Below, in pieces: positions 18,184 through 27,900 of a stretch of DNA of 64,000 bases; positions within the stretch are counted from its first letter, which is position 1; every line of letters starts with the position of its first letter. The DNA lies in NCBI RefSeq assembly GCF_001423845.1, contig NZ_LMPM01000001.1, positions 905,492 to 969,491 on the forward strand, in the 5' to 3' direction. The translations under genes and the position numbers were made by a program. Under the pieces are notes generated by a model. The model saw nothing but the letters and a program-made list of their open reading frames with translations. It made no database searches and was not told the origin of the DNA. This stretch comes from Sphingomonas sp. Leaf357. Lineage in GTDB: Bacteria; Pseudomonadota; Alphaproteobacteria; Sphingomonadales; Sphingomonadaceae.

Positions 18184-18634
18184 GTCGCTGTCCTCCCTAA
18201 ATATTTGATTTTCCAAAGCCTCAGCGACACTGAAGTTCCAAGAGGCGTGGTAGGTAGCATTCCATCGCATGAAACGTGGATTGCGGGGGCTAATCCTGTC
18301 AAGTTGGCTAGCCGATAACGGCGGGGGCGGGCGACCAGCGGATGAGGCTAGGCCTGGATCGCGTCGTGATCCGACTTTCGGCTTTACGGCCGGCGTGACC
18401 CAGTTGTGGACGCTCACGAGCTTTAGCGCGCTTCCCGAAAGCGGTCGTTGATTCAGGTGAGCCCGATGGCCGGAACTGGGCCGGTCGCAGACTGGCAAGT
18501 TCTGGGCAGCTGTGCGCAAAAGCGGCCCTTCGTTCAAATGGTTGACAAGTCCGCCATTCGTTTCCTGCTGTTCTGGGTTTGTATCCGTGTCCAAAGCTTC
18601 CTACATACCACGTAGCAACTTGGGGATGTAGCGC
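18184..18634. other. Region between the hemerythrin gene and the E2-E1-JAB operon
   Basis: About 450 bp between divergent genes. Near 18428-18455 it holds CTTCCCGAAAGCGGTCGTTG, a dispersed sphingomonad-like motif. The change to very GC-rich, strongly biased DNA takes place around the MBL start at 18635. No promoter could be assigned with confidence. Confidence 0.4.
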
Positions 18635-19783
18635 ATGTTGGACAAGAAAGGGGTCCTGTTCTGGCCCGTCGGCACCGGTGACAGCACAACCTTCGTGGTT
18701 GAGCCGGACAGGCTCATATTTCAGGTGGATTTGCGCCAAACGGTTAAGTCGGAGGACGAGGACACGGACTGCGCGCCCATCGTCGACAAGCTGCTCGAGC
18801 ACCTGCCGAAGGACGGCGACCGGCCCTACCTGTCCGCCTTCGCACTCACCCATCCGGACAAGGACCACGTCCTGGGCTTCCAACAGCTGCTGGACAGCGC
18901 CGACATCGGCGAACTGTGGTTCAGCCCGTGGATCTTCCGCGAGAACGACGGCGACGGGCTGTGCGAGGACGCGATCGTATTCCGCACTGAGGCCCACCGC
19001 CGCGTCGACGCCACCATCGCGGCGGGCGGCGACCCCGGCGCGGGCGACCGCGTGCGGCTGATCGGCCACGACCCGCTGCTCGAGGAGGAGCATTACCAGG
19101 GCTTCCCGCGCCAATTTCTGACTATTCCAGGCAACTCGGTCACCATGCTGGACGGTGTGGACTACCCAGATGATTTCAAGGTGTTCATCCACGGCCCGTT
19201 CAAGCCTGAAGACATGGTCGGCGACCGCAACAACACCAGCCTGGTCATGCAGGTGGTGCTGGGCGGCGACCCGGCCGCCGGGGGCGTCCTGCTGTTCGGC
19301 GACCACAAGTATCCGACCATCCGCAAGATCATCGACGTGACGCGGGCGCACGACAACGAGGACTTCCTTCGGTGGCAGGTGCTGCTGGCGCCGCACCACT
19401 GCAGCAAGTCGGTGATGTACCAGGAGGAGGGCGGGAAGACCGTTCTCAAACAGGACATGCTGGACGACCTCGAGGCCCTGCAGGTCGGCGACGGCATTAT
19501 CGTCGCGTCCAGCGCCAGCGTGCCCGCGTCGAACGCCGCAGGCGACAACCCGCCCCACGCGTCGGCGAAGTCCCGCTACGAGGAGATCGCCAAGGGCGGC
19601 TTCCTGTGCACGCACGACGACGGCGGCCACGCCGAGCCGCTGCGCTTCGAGCTGTCCGACGCGGGCCTGACCTTCGACGGCGCCTTGGCCGAGGAGGCCG
19701 GGATTAGCGCGCTCGCCGCGGCGGTGGCTGAGGCGCGCGGGAGCGAGGCGACGCCGGCGGACAAGGTGGGCTTCGGGGCGTGA
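18635..19783 (+). CDS. ComEC-like MBL-fold metallohydrolase of the E2-E1-JAB operon
   Basis: A 382-aa soluble metallo-beta-lactamase-fold protein. The metal motif is HPDKDH (His73, Asp75, Asp77, His78), followed by NNTSLVM near 199-205, LLFGDHKY with Asp223, and LLAPHHCSKS with His254/255; this order matches the ComEC/Rec2-like branch, which includes nucleases and nucleotide phosphodiesterases. The C-terminal ~60 residues are Ala/Glu-rich and look flexible, ending in VGFGA. Its TGA overlaps the GTG of the next gene (GTGA). MBL proteins are known neighbours of prokaryotic E1/E2/JAB systems. It may be a nuclease, a ligand-degrading enzyme or the conjugation target; none can be chosen from sequence. 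Confidence 0.85.
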   Translation: MLDKKGVLFWPVGTGDSTTFVVEPDRLIFQVDLRQTVKSEDEDTDCAPIVDKLLEHLPKDGDRPYLSAFALTHPDKDHVLGFQQLLDSADIGELWFSPWIFRENDGDGLCEDAIVFRTEAHRRVDATIAAGGDPGAGDRVRLIGHDPLLEEEHYQGFPRQFLTIPGNSVTMLDGVDYPDDFKVFIHGPFKPEDMVGDRNNTSLVMQVVLGGDPAAGGVLLFGDHKYPTIRKIIDVTRAHDNEDFLRWQVLLAPHHCSKSVMYQEEGGKTVLKQDMLDDLEALQVGDGIIVASSASVPASNAAGDNPPHASAKSRYEEIAKGGFLCTHDDGGHAEPLRFELSDAGLTFDGALAEEAGISALAAAVAEARGSEATPADKVGFGA

Positions 19784-22056
19784 CACTAAGCCGCGGGCAG
19801 GAGCTCGCGCGCGACCAGCTGGCCGAGATCGCGGACCGGTCGGCGGGTGCGCTCGAGCTCCTCCGCGAACCCACGCTCAGCGAGAGCGGGCTGCTGCGCA
19901 TCTACTTCGCGGTCGCCACGCGCGGCTACCGCCGCCCCGGCGGGCTCGTGTTGCGCGACCGCGAGCGGATGCTGCTGCTAGTCGGCACCGACTTCCCGTT
20001 CAAGCCGCCGACGCTCTGGTTCTCGCACCGCCGCTTCGCGGGCACGCCGCACGTCCAGTGGGGCCACCATGTGTGCCTCTACCAGTCTGTCGAGGCCGAA
20101 TGGCGGCCGGCGGACGGGATGTACGGCCTCATAGAGAGGATCGACGAATGGCTTGCGGCGGCCGGCGCCGGCACGCTCGATCCGGACGACGCGCCCCTGC
20201 ATCCGCCCGTGGCCTACACAGAGGCGTCGACGACGGTCGTGATCCGCGCAGACGCCCCGGCCACGGACGGCGCTTTGTGGGTGGGCCGCGCGGACCTGAG
20301 GACGATCGGCGCGACGCGCCGCGACCTCGTGGGCTGGGCGTCGATGGCAGACTGGGACGCGACGCCCGTAGACGGCACGCCGGCGGTCGCCATCCTCCTC
20401 GACCGGCCGCTGCCTTCCGAATACCCAACCAACGTCAACGACCTCTTCACTTCGATAGAGGAGGCGGGTGTCTCGTTCCGCACGGTCTGGTCGGCGCTCC
20501 GCTTGTCGTCCGTCCTGGTGCCGGGCGGCGAGCCAGGCCACGTCGTTCTCGGCGCGCCGATGCGGCGCCGCGCGGCGGGCGAGCCGCTGCGCCAGCACCT
20601 GACCGTCTGGCAACTCGACGCCGACGCCCTGGCGACGGTCCGCGCGTACGTGCTGAACGACGACGACGCGGAACTCAGGGGCCAGGTCGCGAAGTGGATG
20701 GTCCACTCGAAGGTCGGCTGGTGCACGGTGCTGGAGGACCGTCCGGAGATCGTGAACCGGCGCGACCGCGGAGCGCTCGTCGAGGCGGTGGCGGGCCGAC
20801 GGGTCGCGCTGCTCGGATGCGGCGCGCTCGGCTCGGCGGTGGCGGAGACGCTCGTGCGCGCCGGCGTCTCACGGCTGCGGCTGCTGGACAGCGGCATCGT
20901 CCGGCCCGGCATACTCGTCAGGCAGCGGTTCACCGACGACGACGTCGGCGCGGGCAAGGCCGCGCGGCTCAAGGCCCGCCTGGACGGACTGGGCCTCGGC
21001 TGCGAGATCGACGTCCGGCAGGAGAACCTCAGCACAGGCGTGCTCGCAAAGGTGGCCGAACTGGAGCCGGAACTGGTGATCGACGCGACCGCGTCGCGCG
21101 CGGTCGCGCACCGCCTGGAGACCGAGCTCGACGATGGACGACTCGGATGCCCGCTGATCACCATTTCGGTGAGCGCGTCCGCAGAGCACGGCTCGGTCGC
21201 GGTCAGGATGCCGGACTGCCCGGGCGGCCCGCTCGCGGTTGAGCGGCAGGCCAAGCTGGCGGCGCTGGCCCGAGACCGCACACAGCCGCTCGTGCAGGCC
21301 TTCTGGCCGGACGAGCCCCGGAAGGAGCTGTTCCTGCCCGAGCCCGGCTGCTCCAGCCCAACCTTCACGGGGTCGGCCGCCGACATCGACCACCACGCCG
21401 GCGGACTGCTCAACGTCGGCCTGCGCCGCGCCGCCGAACTCGCGCCCGACGCGGCCAGCATGGACCTCGCGGCGCCGCCGTGGTCGGCGATGCCCGCCGG
21501 AGGGGCGCGCCTGCTGAGCTATCGGCTGGACGGCATTGAGACGACGGTCGAGCGCGTCCGCAGGTACCGTACGTTCACGACCAAGGCCGCCCGGACCGGG
21601 ATGGCCACGGAGATCCGCCGGGTCGGCCGGGTGAAGTCGAGCAAGTGCGAGACGGGCGGGCTGCTGTTCGGCGAGATCGACGACAGCCACGAACACATCT
21701 GGATCGACTCCGTGAGCGGCCCGCCGCCCGACAGCGAGCTAAGCCCCGAGCGCTTCCTGTGCGGCACCGCCGGCACGAGGGCGCTGGCCAGGCGCCGGCT
21801 CGAGGGGTCGGGCGGCTCCAGCCGCTTCATCGGCCTCTGGCACACCCACCCAGTGTCCCGCGGCCGGCCGAGCGACGAGGACATGGCCGCCATGGTGCAG
21901 CTCCTGCACCTCCAGCCCCATCCGCCGAGGCAGGTCGCGATGCTGATCATCGGCTTCGCCGAACGGCGTCCCGACCCGAACCTGTACCTGTTCCACCGCG
22001 ACGACTTCCGCTTCACGCGGATCGACGAACTGCCCTACGACATCGGCGATGGCTGA
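19780..22056 (+). CDS. E2-E1-JAB triple-fusion ubiquitin-like conjugation protein
   Basis: A 758-aa fusion uniting the functions that type II CBASS splits between Cap2 (E2-E1) and Cap3 (JAB). Residues ~1-130 are an E2/UBC-like domain with TDFPFKPPTLWF and the probable catalytic Cys99 in GHHVCLY. Residues ~130-335 are a linker or inactive adenylation-like region. Residues ~338-560 are a ThiF/E1 domain with GCGALG (346-351), LLDSGIV and the probable catalytic Cys524 in PGCSSPTF. Residues ~600-745 are a JAB/JAMM peptidase with Glu624, His688, His690, Ser698 and Asp701 (HTHP...PSDEDM). All three active sites look intact. The GTG start overlaps the MBL stop and the stop overlaps the patatin gene by eight bases. 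No ubiquitin-like gene and no CD-NTase is nearby. Confidence 0.92.
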   Translation: MTLSRGQELARDQLAEIADRSAGALELLREPTLSESGLLRIYFAVATRGYRRPGGLVLRDRERMLLLVGTDFPFKPPTLWFSHRRFAGTPHVQWGHHVCLYQSVEAEWRPADGMYGLIERIDEWLAAAGAGTLDPDDAPLHPPVAYTEASTTVVIRADAPATDGALWVGRADLRTIGATRRDLVGWASMADWDATPVDGTPAVAILLDRPLPSEYPTNVNDLFTSIEEAGVSFRTVWSALRLSSVLVPGGEPGHVVLGAPMRRRAAGEPLRQHLTVWQLDADALATVRAYVLNDDDAELRGQVAKWMVHSKVGWCTVLEDRPEIVNRRDRGALVEAVAGRRVALLGCGALGSAVAETLVRAGVSRLRLLDSGIVRPGILVRQRFTDDDVGAGKAARLKARLDGLGLGCEIDVRQENLSTGVLAKVAELEPELVIDATASRAVAHRLETELDDGRLGCPLITISVSASAEHGSVAVRMPDCPGGPLAVERQAKLAALARDRTQPLVQAFWPDEPRKELFLPEPGCSSPTFTGSAADIDHHAGGLLNVGLRRAAELAPDAASMDLAAPPWSAMPAGGARLLSYRLDGIETTVERVRRYRTFTTKAARTGMATEIRRVGRVKSSKCETGGLLFGEIDDSHEHIWIDSVSGPPPDSELSPERFLCGTAGTRALARRRLEGSGGSSRFIGLWHTHPVSRGRPSDEDMAAMVQLLHLQPHPPRQVAMLIIGFAERRPDPNLYLFHRDDFRFTRIDELPYDIGDG

Positions 22057-23221
22057 GGAGATGCGGATCGGCCTCGCGCTCTCGGGCGGGGGGGCGCGCG
22101 CGATCGCGTTCCACCTCGGCTGCATGCGCGCGCTCCACGACCAGAACCTGCTCGACCGGATCTCCGTCGTGTCCGCGGTGTCAGGCGGCAGCGTGATCGC
22201 CGCGATGTGGGCCTACCAGGACACGACCTTCCCCGAGTTCGAGCAACGCGTCCTGCGACTCCTCCGCGGCGGGCTCGTCTGGGGCATCGCACGCCAGACG
22301 TTCGCATCGCCGGAGACGCCCAGGATCGCGCTCGCCGTGCTGACGGCCGGCGGCGCCGCAGCCGCCGGCGGCCTCGTAAGGCTCGCGGTGCGGATACTCG
22401 GACTGGTCAGGCTGCGGACGCCGCGCCTGACCGCGCTGTCCGACGCCTCCTCCGCGCCCGTCCGCCGGTTCGCGAGCCGGACGACGGCGTTCCAGCGCAT
22501 GCTCGCCAGCAAGCTGTTCGCGGACCGCACGCTCGACCACGTCGCGCGCGAAGGCCTGAAGGTCGTGATCAACGCGACGGAGCTGAGGACCGGCACCGCC
22601 TTCCGGTTCGGGTCGGAGGCGTCGGGCACATGGCGGCTCGGCGTCCTTCGCGAGCCGGCGACCGTCGCGCGGGCCGTCGCGGCGTCGGCCGCGTTCCCCG
22701 CACTGCTGCCCGCGCTCGACCTGCAGCTGGACTTCGAACTGCGCGGCCAGGCCGCCAGCCACCGCGTCATCCTCACCGACGGCGGAGTGTACGACAACCT
22801 CGGCATCTCGTGCATGCTGCCGAACAAGTCGGGTCAGTTCAGCACCAACGCGCACCCGGTCGAATTTATCATCGCCTGCGACGCGGGTCCCGGCATGCCG
22901 GCCGGCGCGGCCCGCCCGTTCGGCTGGGCGACGCGCATGCTGTCGTCAGTGGAGACGATGCACCGCCGGCTGCAGACCCAGATGTACGATCTGCTGCACA
23001 GAATGGTCGCGAACGGCGAGATCGAGGGCTTCCTGCTGCCCTACCTCGGCCAGATCGACGGACGGCTGCCGCTGCGGCCGCCGGACCTCGTGCCCCGCGA
23101 CGCGGTCGTGGACTACCCGACAGACTTCAACCCGATGTCTGCGGCCAACATAGAGCTGCTGGCGGGCCGCGGCGAGCAGCTGACGCGGCTGCTGATCGAG
23201 CAGCATGCGCCGCACCTATAG
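22049..23221 (+). CDS. Patatin-like phospholipase (CapV-like candidate effector)
   Basis: A 390-aa patatin-fold lipase. The oxyanion loop is SGGGARA (residues 12-18), the nucleophile is Ser45 in AVSGGS (the first Gly of GxSxG is Ala), and the catalytic Asp244 is in TDGGVYDNLG. A hydrophobic stretch at ~94-121 could touch or cross the membrane. Patatin proteins are common membrane-degrading effectors in bacterial immunity, for example CapV in CBASS. Here it is the last gene of an operon with an E2-E1-JAB protein, so it is the best candidate for the toxic output. How it is activated without a cyclic-nucleotide synthase in the operon is unknown. Confidence 0.9.
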   Translation: MAEEMRIGLALSGGGARAIAFHLGCMRALHDQNLLDRISVVSAVSGGSVIAAMWAYQDTTFPEFEQRVLRLLRGGLVWGIARQTFASPETPRIALAVLTAGGAAAAGGLVRLAVRILGLVRLRTPRLTALSDASSAPVRRFASRTTAFQRMLASKLFADRTLDHVAREGLKVVINATELRTGTAFRFGSEASGTWRLGVLREPATVARAVAASAAFPALLPALDLQLDFELRGQAASHRVILTDGGVYDNLGISCMLPNKSGQFSTNAHPVEFIIACDAGPGMPAGAARPFGWATRMLSSVETMHRRLQTQMYDLLHRMVANGEIEGFLLPYLGQIDGRLPLRPPDLVPRDAVVDYPTDFNPMSAANIELLAGRGEQLTRLLIEQHAPHL

Positions 23222-23362
23222 GGGCTCGGCCATGACCGACGCTCACTGTGGCCTTTGGAACAAACGGCCGCTTCTAGCTTCTGCGGCGCGGCGCTGAACG
23301 GCCGGCATGGGGTGCAAAGCGGTCATCGTCGCGGTTGAAAGTCGCGCATATCAACGAACGGA

Positions 23363-23542
23363 CTATTGCAGCTCAATCGCCCTACTTGCCGATGTCATAA
23401 TTCCAACGAAGCGTTCGAGATGTAGCAATGCTAGTTCTTTGTGGGCCTTGGCTGCAGCGAGATCTCTGCTCGTGGACGCGCTGACCAGTTCGTCGATCGA
23501 TCGGCGGCTGTGATATCTCAACGCGTCTTTTTGATCGTTCAT
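23363..23542 (-). CDS. Small conserved-looking protein (59 aa)
   Basis: The minus strand encodes MNDQKDALRYHSRRSIDELV, then a helix-rich AAAKAHKELALLHLERF segment, ending RAIELQ. The composition, with regular charged heptad-like helices, resembles the many small sphingomonad proteins with an HxxLAxLHxxR pattern. Function unknown. It is 22 bp from the RND outer membrane gene on the same strand, downstream of it, and may be on the same transcript. Confidence 0.55.
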   Translation of the reverse strand: MNDQKDALRYHSRRSIDELVSASTSRDLAAAKAHKELALLHLERFVGIMTSASRAIELQ

Positions 23543-23564
23543 GCGCTTTTACCTTGCCAATTTG

Positions 23565-24986
23565 TCAGTGCAGCCCACCGCCGAGTGAGCGGTAGAGTTC
23601 GACCATGTTCGATTGTTCGGTCAGCCGCGTCGTCACCACCGACTGTTGCGCGGCATACAGCGTGCGCTGTGCGTCAAGCACCGTAAGAAACGGATCAATC
23701 CCGGTACGGTACCGGACATCGGACAAGCGCGAGGCCGCGGCGGCATTATCTTGCGACGACGTTTGAGCAGCAAGTTGAGCGCCGATGTTGGCGCGTTGGG
23801 CGAGCGCGTCGGCGACTTCGCGGAACGCGGTCTGGATCGCTTTTTCATACTGCGCCAACGCCACGTCGCGCGACGCCTTGGAGTAGCGCAGGTTCGCCTT
23901 ATTCTTGCCGAAATCGAAGATCGGCACGCTCGCCTGCGGCTGGACCGACCAGGTGCCGTTGCCGCCACCGAACAGTCCCGACAGCGCGGTGCCGAGCGTG
24001 CCGAGCATCGCAGTCAGGCTGATCTTCGGGAAAAACGCTGCGCGGGCCGCACCGATATTGGCGTTGGCGCCGCGCAATTTGTGCTCGGCCTCGGCGATGT
24101 CGGGGCGGCGCAACAGTACCTCCGACGACAAGCCGACCGGCAGGTTGGGAATCGTCGCCCCCGCCGCGGATAGCCCGGCGGGGAGCAGGTCAGTGGGGAG
24201 GGGAGCACCGAGCAGCAGCTGGAGCGCATTCCGGTCCTGCGCGACGATCGTCGTGCGCCGCGCGACATCGGCGCGGGCGTTGTCGTAATTGGTCCGCGCC
24301 TGGCGCACGTCGAGTTCGCTGACGGTGCCGACCGTGAAGCGGGTGGTGGTCAGGTCGACGGTGGCCTGAATGCTCCTGGCGGTCGCCATGGCGATCGCCA
24401 CCGCGTTCTGGTCGGCACTGAGCGTGAGATAGGCGGTGGCGACCTCGCTGATCAGCAGCACTTGGGCGGCGTTGCGCGCTTCTTCGCTGGCCAGATAGGT
24501 CTCGAACGCTTCCTTGCTCTGGTTGCGCAGCCGCGCGAACAGATCGATTTCCCACGCCGAGACGCCGATATCGGCCGAATAGGTATCGATCCGACGCGGG
24601 ATCGCACCGCTCGCTGAACCGCCGCCCTGATTGGCGATTTGCGCCTCCGATTGCTTCTGGAAGCTTGCGCCGGCGCTGCCAGCGATGGTCGGGAACAGAT
24701 CGGCCTTGCGCGCGCCGAACAGGGCGCGAGCCTGCGCCACGTTCGCGACCGCGATGCGCAAGTCGCGATTATTGGCAAGCGACAGGTCGATCAGCTTTTG
24801 CAGCTTCGGGTCGGTGAAGAAGTCGCGCCACGCAATGTCGGCCGGTATGACCGTGCTCGCGTCGGATGTGCTGGCCGGCAGCGTCGGCGGCACCGGCAAA
24901 GCGGGCCGCACATATTTTGGCGCGAGATCGCATCCGCCGAGGATCAGCGCGACGGACAAAGTGAGGGTCAGGGGTGTGTGGCGCAT
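23565..24986 (-). CDS. RND efflux outer membrane lipoprotein, NodT/OprM family
   Basis: A 473-aa outer membrane channel of a tripartite pump. The start at ATG 24986 gives a lipoprotein signal (MRHTPLTLTLSVALILGGC) with a lipobox Cys; a longer frame upstream runs inside the permease gene. Two OEP repeats follow, with DIAWRDFFTDPKLQKLI and a second NVAQARALFGARKADLFP-type helix hairpin typical of NodT. It is the third gene of the operon; its ATG lies one base after the permease stop, so translation is coupled. Confidence 0.93.
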   Translation of the reverse strand: MRHTPLTLTLSVALILGGCDLAPKYVRPALPVPPTLPASTSDASTVIPADIAWRDFFTDPKLQKLIDLSLANNRDLRIAVANVAQARALFGARKADLFPTIAGSAGASFQKQSEAQIANQGGGSASGAIPRRIDTYSADIGVSAWEIDLFARLRNQSKEAFETYLASEEARNAAQVLLISEVATAYLTLSADQNAVAIAMATARSIQATVDLTTTRFTVGTVSELDVRQARTNYDNARADVARRTTIVAQDRNALQLLLGAPLPTDLLPAGLSAAGATIPNLPVGLSSEVLLRRPDIAEAEHKLRGANANIGAARAAFFPKISLTAMLGTLGTALSGLFGGGNGTWSVQPQASVPIFDFGKNKANLRYSKASRDVALAQYEKAIQTAFREVADALAQRANIGAQLAAQTSSQDNAAAASRLSDVRYRTGIDPFLTVLDAQRTLYAAQQSVVTTRLTEQSNMVELYRSLGGGLH

Positions 24987-24987
24987 G

Positions 24988-27900
24988 TTATGCCTGCTGA
25001 AGCTGGGCCGACGGCGGGGTGTCGCCATTCTCTTGTGGACGCGACGTGTGCTGCCCGAACAACGTTTTCACGAGTACGAAAAACAGCGGCACGAAGAAGA
25101 TCGCGAGCAAGGTGCCCGACAGCATCCCGCCGATCACGCTGCGGCCGATGGCGTGTCGCCCGCCCGACCCTGCGCCGCTCGAAATAGCGAGCGGCAGCAC
25201 TCCGAACACGAACGCCAGGCTGGTCATCAGGATCGGGCGGAGGCGCAGCTTGGCCGCTTCGAATGCCGCCTTCGTCGCGTCCATCCCGGCCGCCACGCGC
25301 TCCTCGGCGAATTCGACGATCAGGATCGCGTTCTTCGACGCCAGACCGACCGTGGTGATCAGCCCGACCTGGAAATAGATATCGTTGTCGAGCCCCCACA
25401 GCATCGCCGCGAGTACCGCGCCGACCACGCCGAGCGGTACGACTAGGAGCACCGCGATCGGCACCGACCAGCTCTCGTAGAGCGCGGCGAGGCATAGGAA
25501 CACGATCAGTAGCGACAGGCCGTAGAGCGGCAGGGCCTGACCCGCCGACGCGGTCTGTTCATACGACAGTCCGGTCCATTCGTAGCTGAATCCTGGAGGC
25601 AGTTTCTTGGCAAGATCGGCCATCGCGGTCATCGCGTCGCCGCTGCTATAGCCCGGCGCGGCCATGCCTTGCAGCTCCATAGCCGGCGAGCCGTTATACC
25701 GCTCGAGCCGCATGGGACCCTTGGTCCAGCCGGTATCGGCAAAGGAGGAAACTGGCGTCATCACGTTGGTCGGGCTGCGCACGAACAATGCGCCCACGTC
25801 CTCGGCTCGGGTGCGGAATGGGGCGTCAGCCTGGACGAACACCTTCTTCACGCGACCGCGGTCGATGAAGTCGTTGATGTAGGTGCCGCCGAGCGCGGTG
25901 CTGAGCGTGTCGTTGATGTCGGCAGGGGCAACGCCGAGCGCGGTGGCGCGCGTCAAGTCGAGGTTGACCTTGAGCTGCGGCGCGTCCTCCAGTCCGTTGG
26001 GGCGTACCTGCGCCAGCATCTTGTTCTGTGTCGCCATACCGAACAGCTGGTTGCGCGCGGCCGTCAGCGCGGCATGACCTTTGTCGCCCTCATCCTTGAG
26101 TTCGAAATCAAACCCGGTCGCGTTGCCGAGTTCGAGCACCGCCGGCGGCGCGAAGGTGATGACCTTCGCTTGCGGCACCGCCTGCGCCAGCTCCCTGATT
26201 GCGCGATTGGCGATCGCCTGCGCCTCGTTCTGCGATCCGGGGCGATCGTCCCAGCTTTTCAAGCGGATAAACGCCGTCCCGACGTTCTGCCCGACTCCAC
26301 CCAAGCTAAATCCCGAAATGCTGAAGAAGCCCTCGATAGTATCTTTTTCGCCGTCGAGGAAATGGTGACGGACCGTTTCCATCACCTTTTCGGTATCGGC
26401 CGCCGTCGTGCCCGCGGGCATCACGACCTGCGTAAACAGGGTTCCCTGGTCCTCATCCGGCAGGAACCCGCCGGGCAGGCGGACGAACAGCAACGCCATA
26501 CCGACGAAAATCGCGCCATAGACGATCAGCGAGCGGCCCCAGCGGCGGTTGACCGTCTGCACCCCAGTCGAATAGCGGTCGCGTGTTCGGTCGAACGTAC
26601 GGTTGAACCAGCCAAAGAAGCCGGTGTCGCGCTTCTTGTGCTCATCGCGAGGTTTTAACAGGGTGGCGCAGAGCGCGGGGGTCAGCGTCAGCGCTACGAT
26701 CACGGACAGCGCCATCGACGATACAATCGTGATCGAGAACTGGCGATAGATCACGCCGGCCGACCCGCCGAAAAACGCCATCGGCAAGAATACCGCCGAC
26801 AGCACGACGCCGATCCCGATCAGCGCGCCGCTGACCTCCTTCATCGACGTATACGCGGCTTCTCGCGGGGACAGCCCCTCTTCCTCGATCAAGCGCTCGA
26901 CATTCTCGACCACGACGATCGCATCATCAACCAGCAATCCGATCGCCAACACCGTGCCGAACAAGGTGAGCGTGTTGATCGTGAAGCCCAGCGCGAACAG
27001 GATCGCGAAGGTGCCGAGCAGCACCACGGGAACCGCGATTGTCGGGATCAACGTCGCGCGCCAGCTCTGCAGGAATACCAGCATGACGAGGAAGACGAGC
27101 ACGACCGCTTCGACCAGCGTCTTCACCACTTCCTCGATCGACAAGCTGACGAAGGGTGTCGAATCGAGCGGATAAGCGACCTTGATGTCGGGCGGCAATG
27201 ACTTGGAGATGGTCGCGATCTCGTCTTTGACCGCGGCGATCGTCTTGAGCGCATTGGCTCCCGGTGCCAGCTTGACCGCGACGCCGGCGGCGGGATGGCC
27301 GTTATATTTGGAGATCGAGCTCGCAATCTCGGCGCCGATCTCAACCCGCGCGACGTCGCCCAGCGTTACGCTCGACCCGTCGGGATTGGTGCGCAGCACG
27401 ACGGCGCGGAACTGGTCGGCCGTCTGGAGCCGCGATTGCGCGGTCACTACCGCGTTAATCGCCTGGCCCTTGACCGTCGGCAGCCCGCCGATCTGCCCCG
27501 CTGACACCTGCGCGTTCTGCGCGGTGATGGCGTTGCGGATGTCGCTCGTGGTGACCTTCAGCCCCTGCATCTTGTACGGGTCGATCCACACGCGCATCGC
27601 ATATTGCGAGCCGAACAATTGCGTATCGCCGACCCCGGTGATGCGGCTCAGCGGGTCTTGGATCTTGGCGGCGACCAGATCGGCGACATCGTCCTGATCG
27701 TGGCTTCCATCCTGCGAATAGACCGCGATCACCAGCGCGAAGTTCTTGACCGATTTCGCGACGCGCACGCCCTGAAGCTGCACCGGTTGAGGCAGCAGCG
27801 CGGTCGCCGCCTGAATCTTGTTCTGGACCTGGACCTGCGCGGTATCGGGATCGGTGCCTTGCCCGAACGTTAGGGTGATCGTCGCCGTTCCAGACGCATC

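Noticed and set aside
20058..21461. Long open frames (394 and 415 aa) in other frames of the E2-E1-JAB gene
   Set aside because: Arg/Ala/Pro-rich composition typical of shifted frames in very GC-rich coding DNA; the +1 frame has full domain support.
18635..23221. Calling the operon a CBASS system
   Set aside because: No CD-NTase is encoded in or near the operon, so the defining component is missing; only the Cap2/Cap3-like and CapV-like parts are present.
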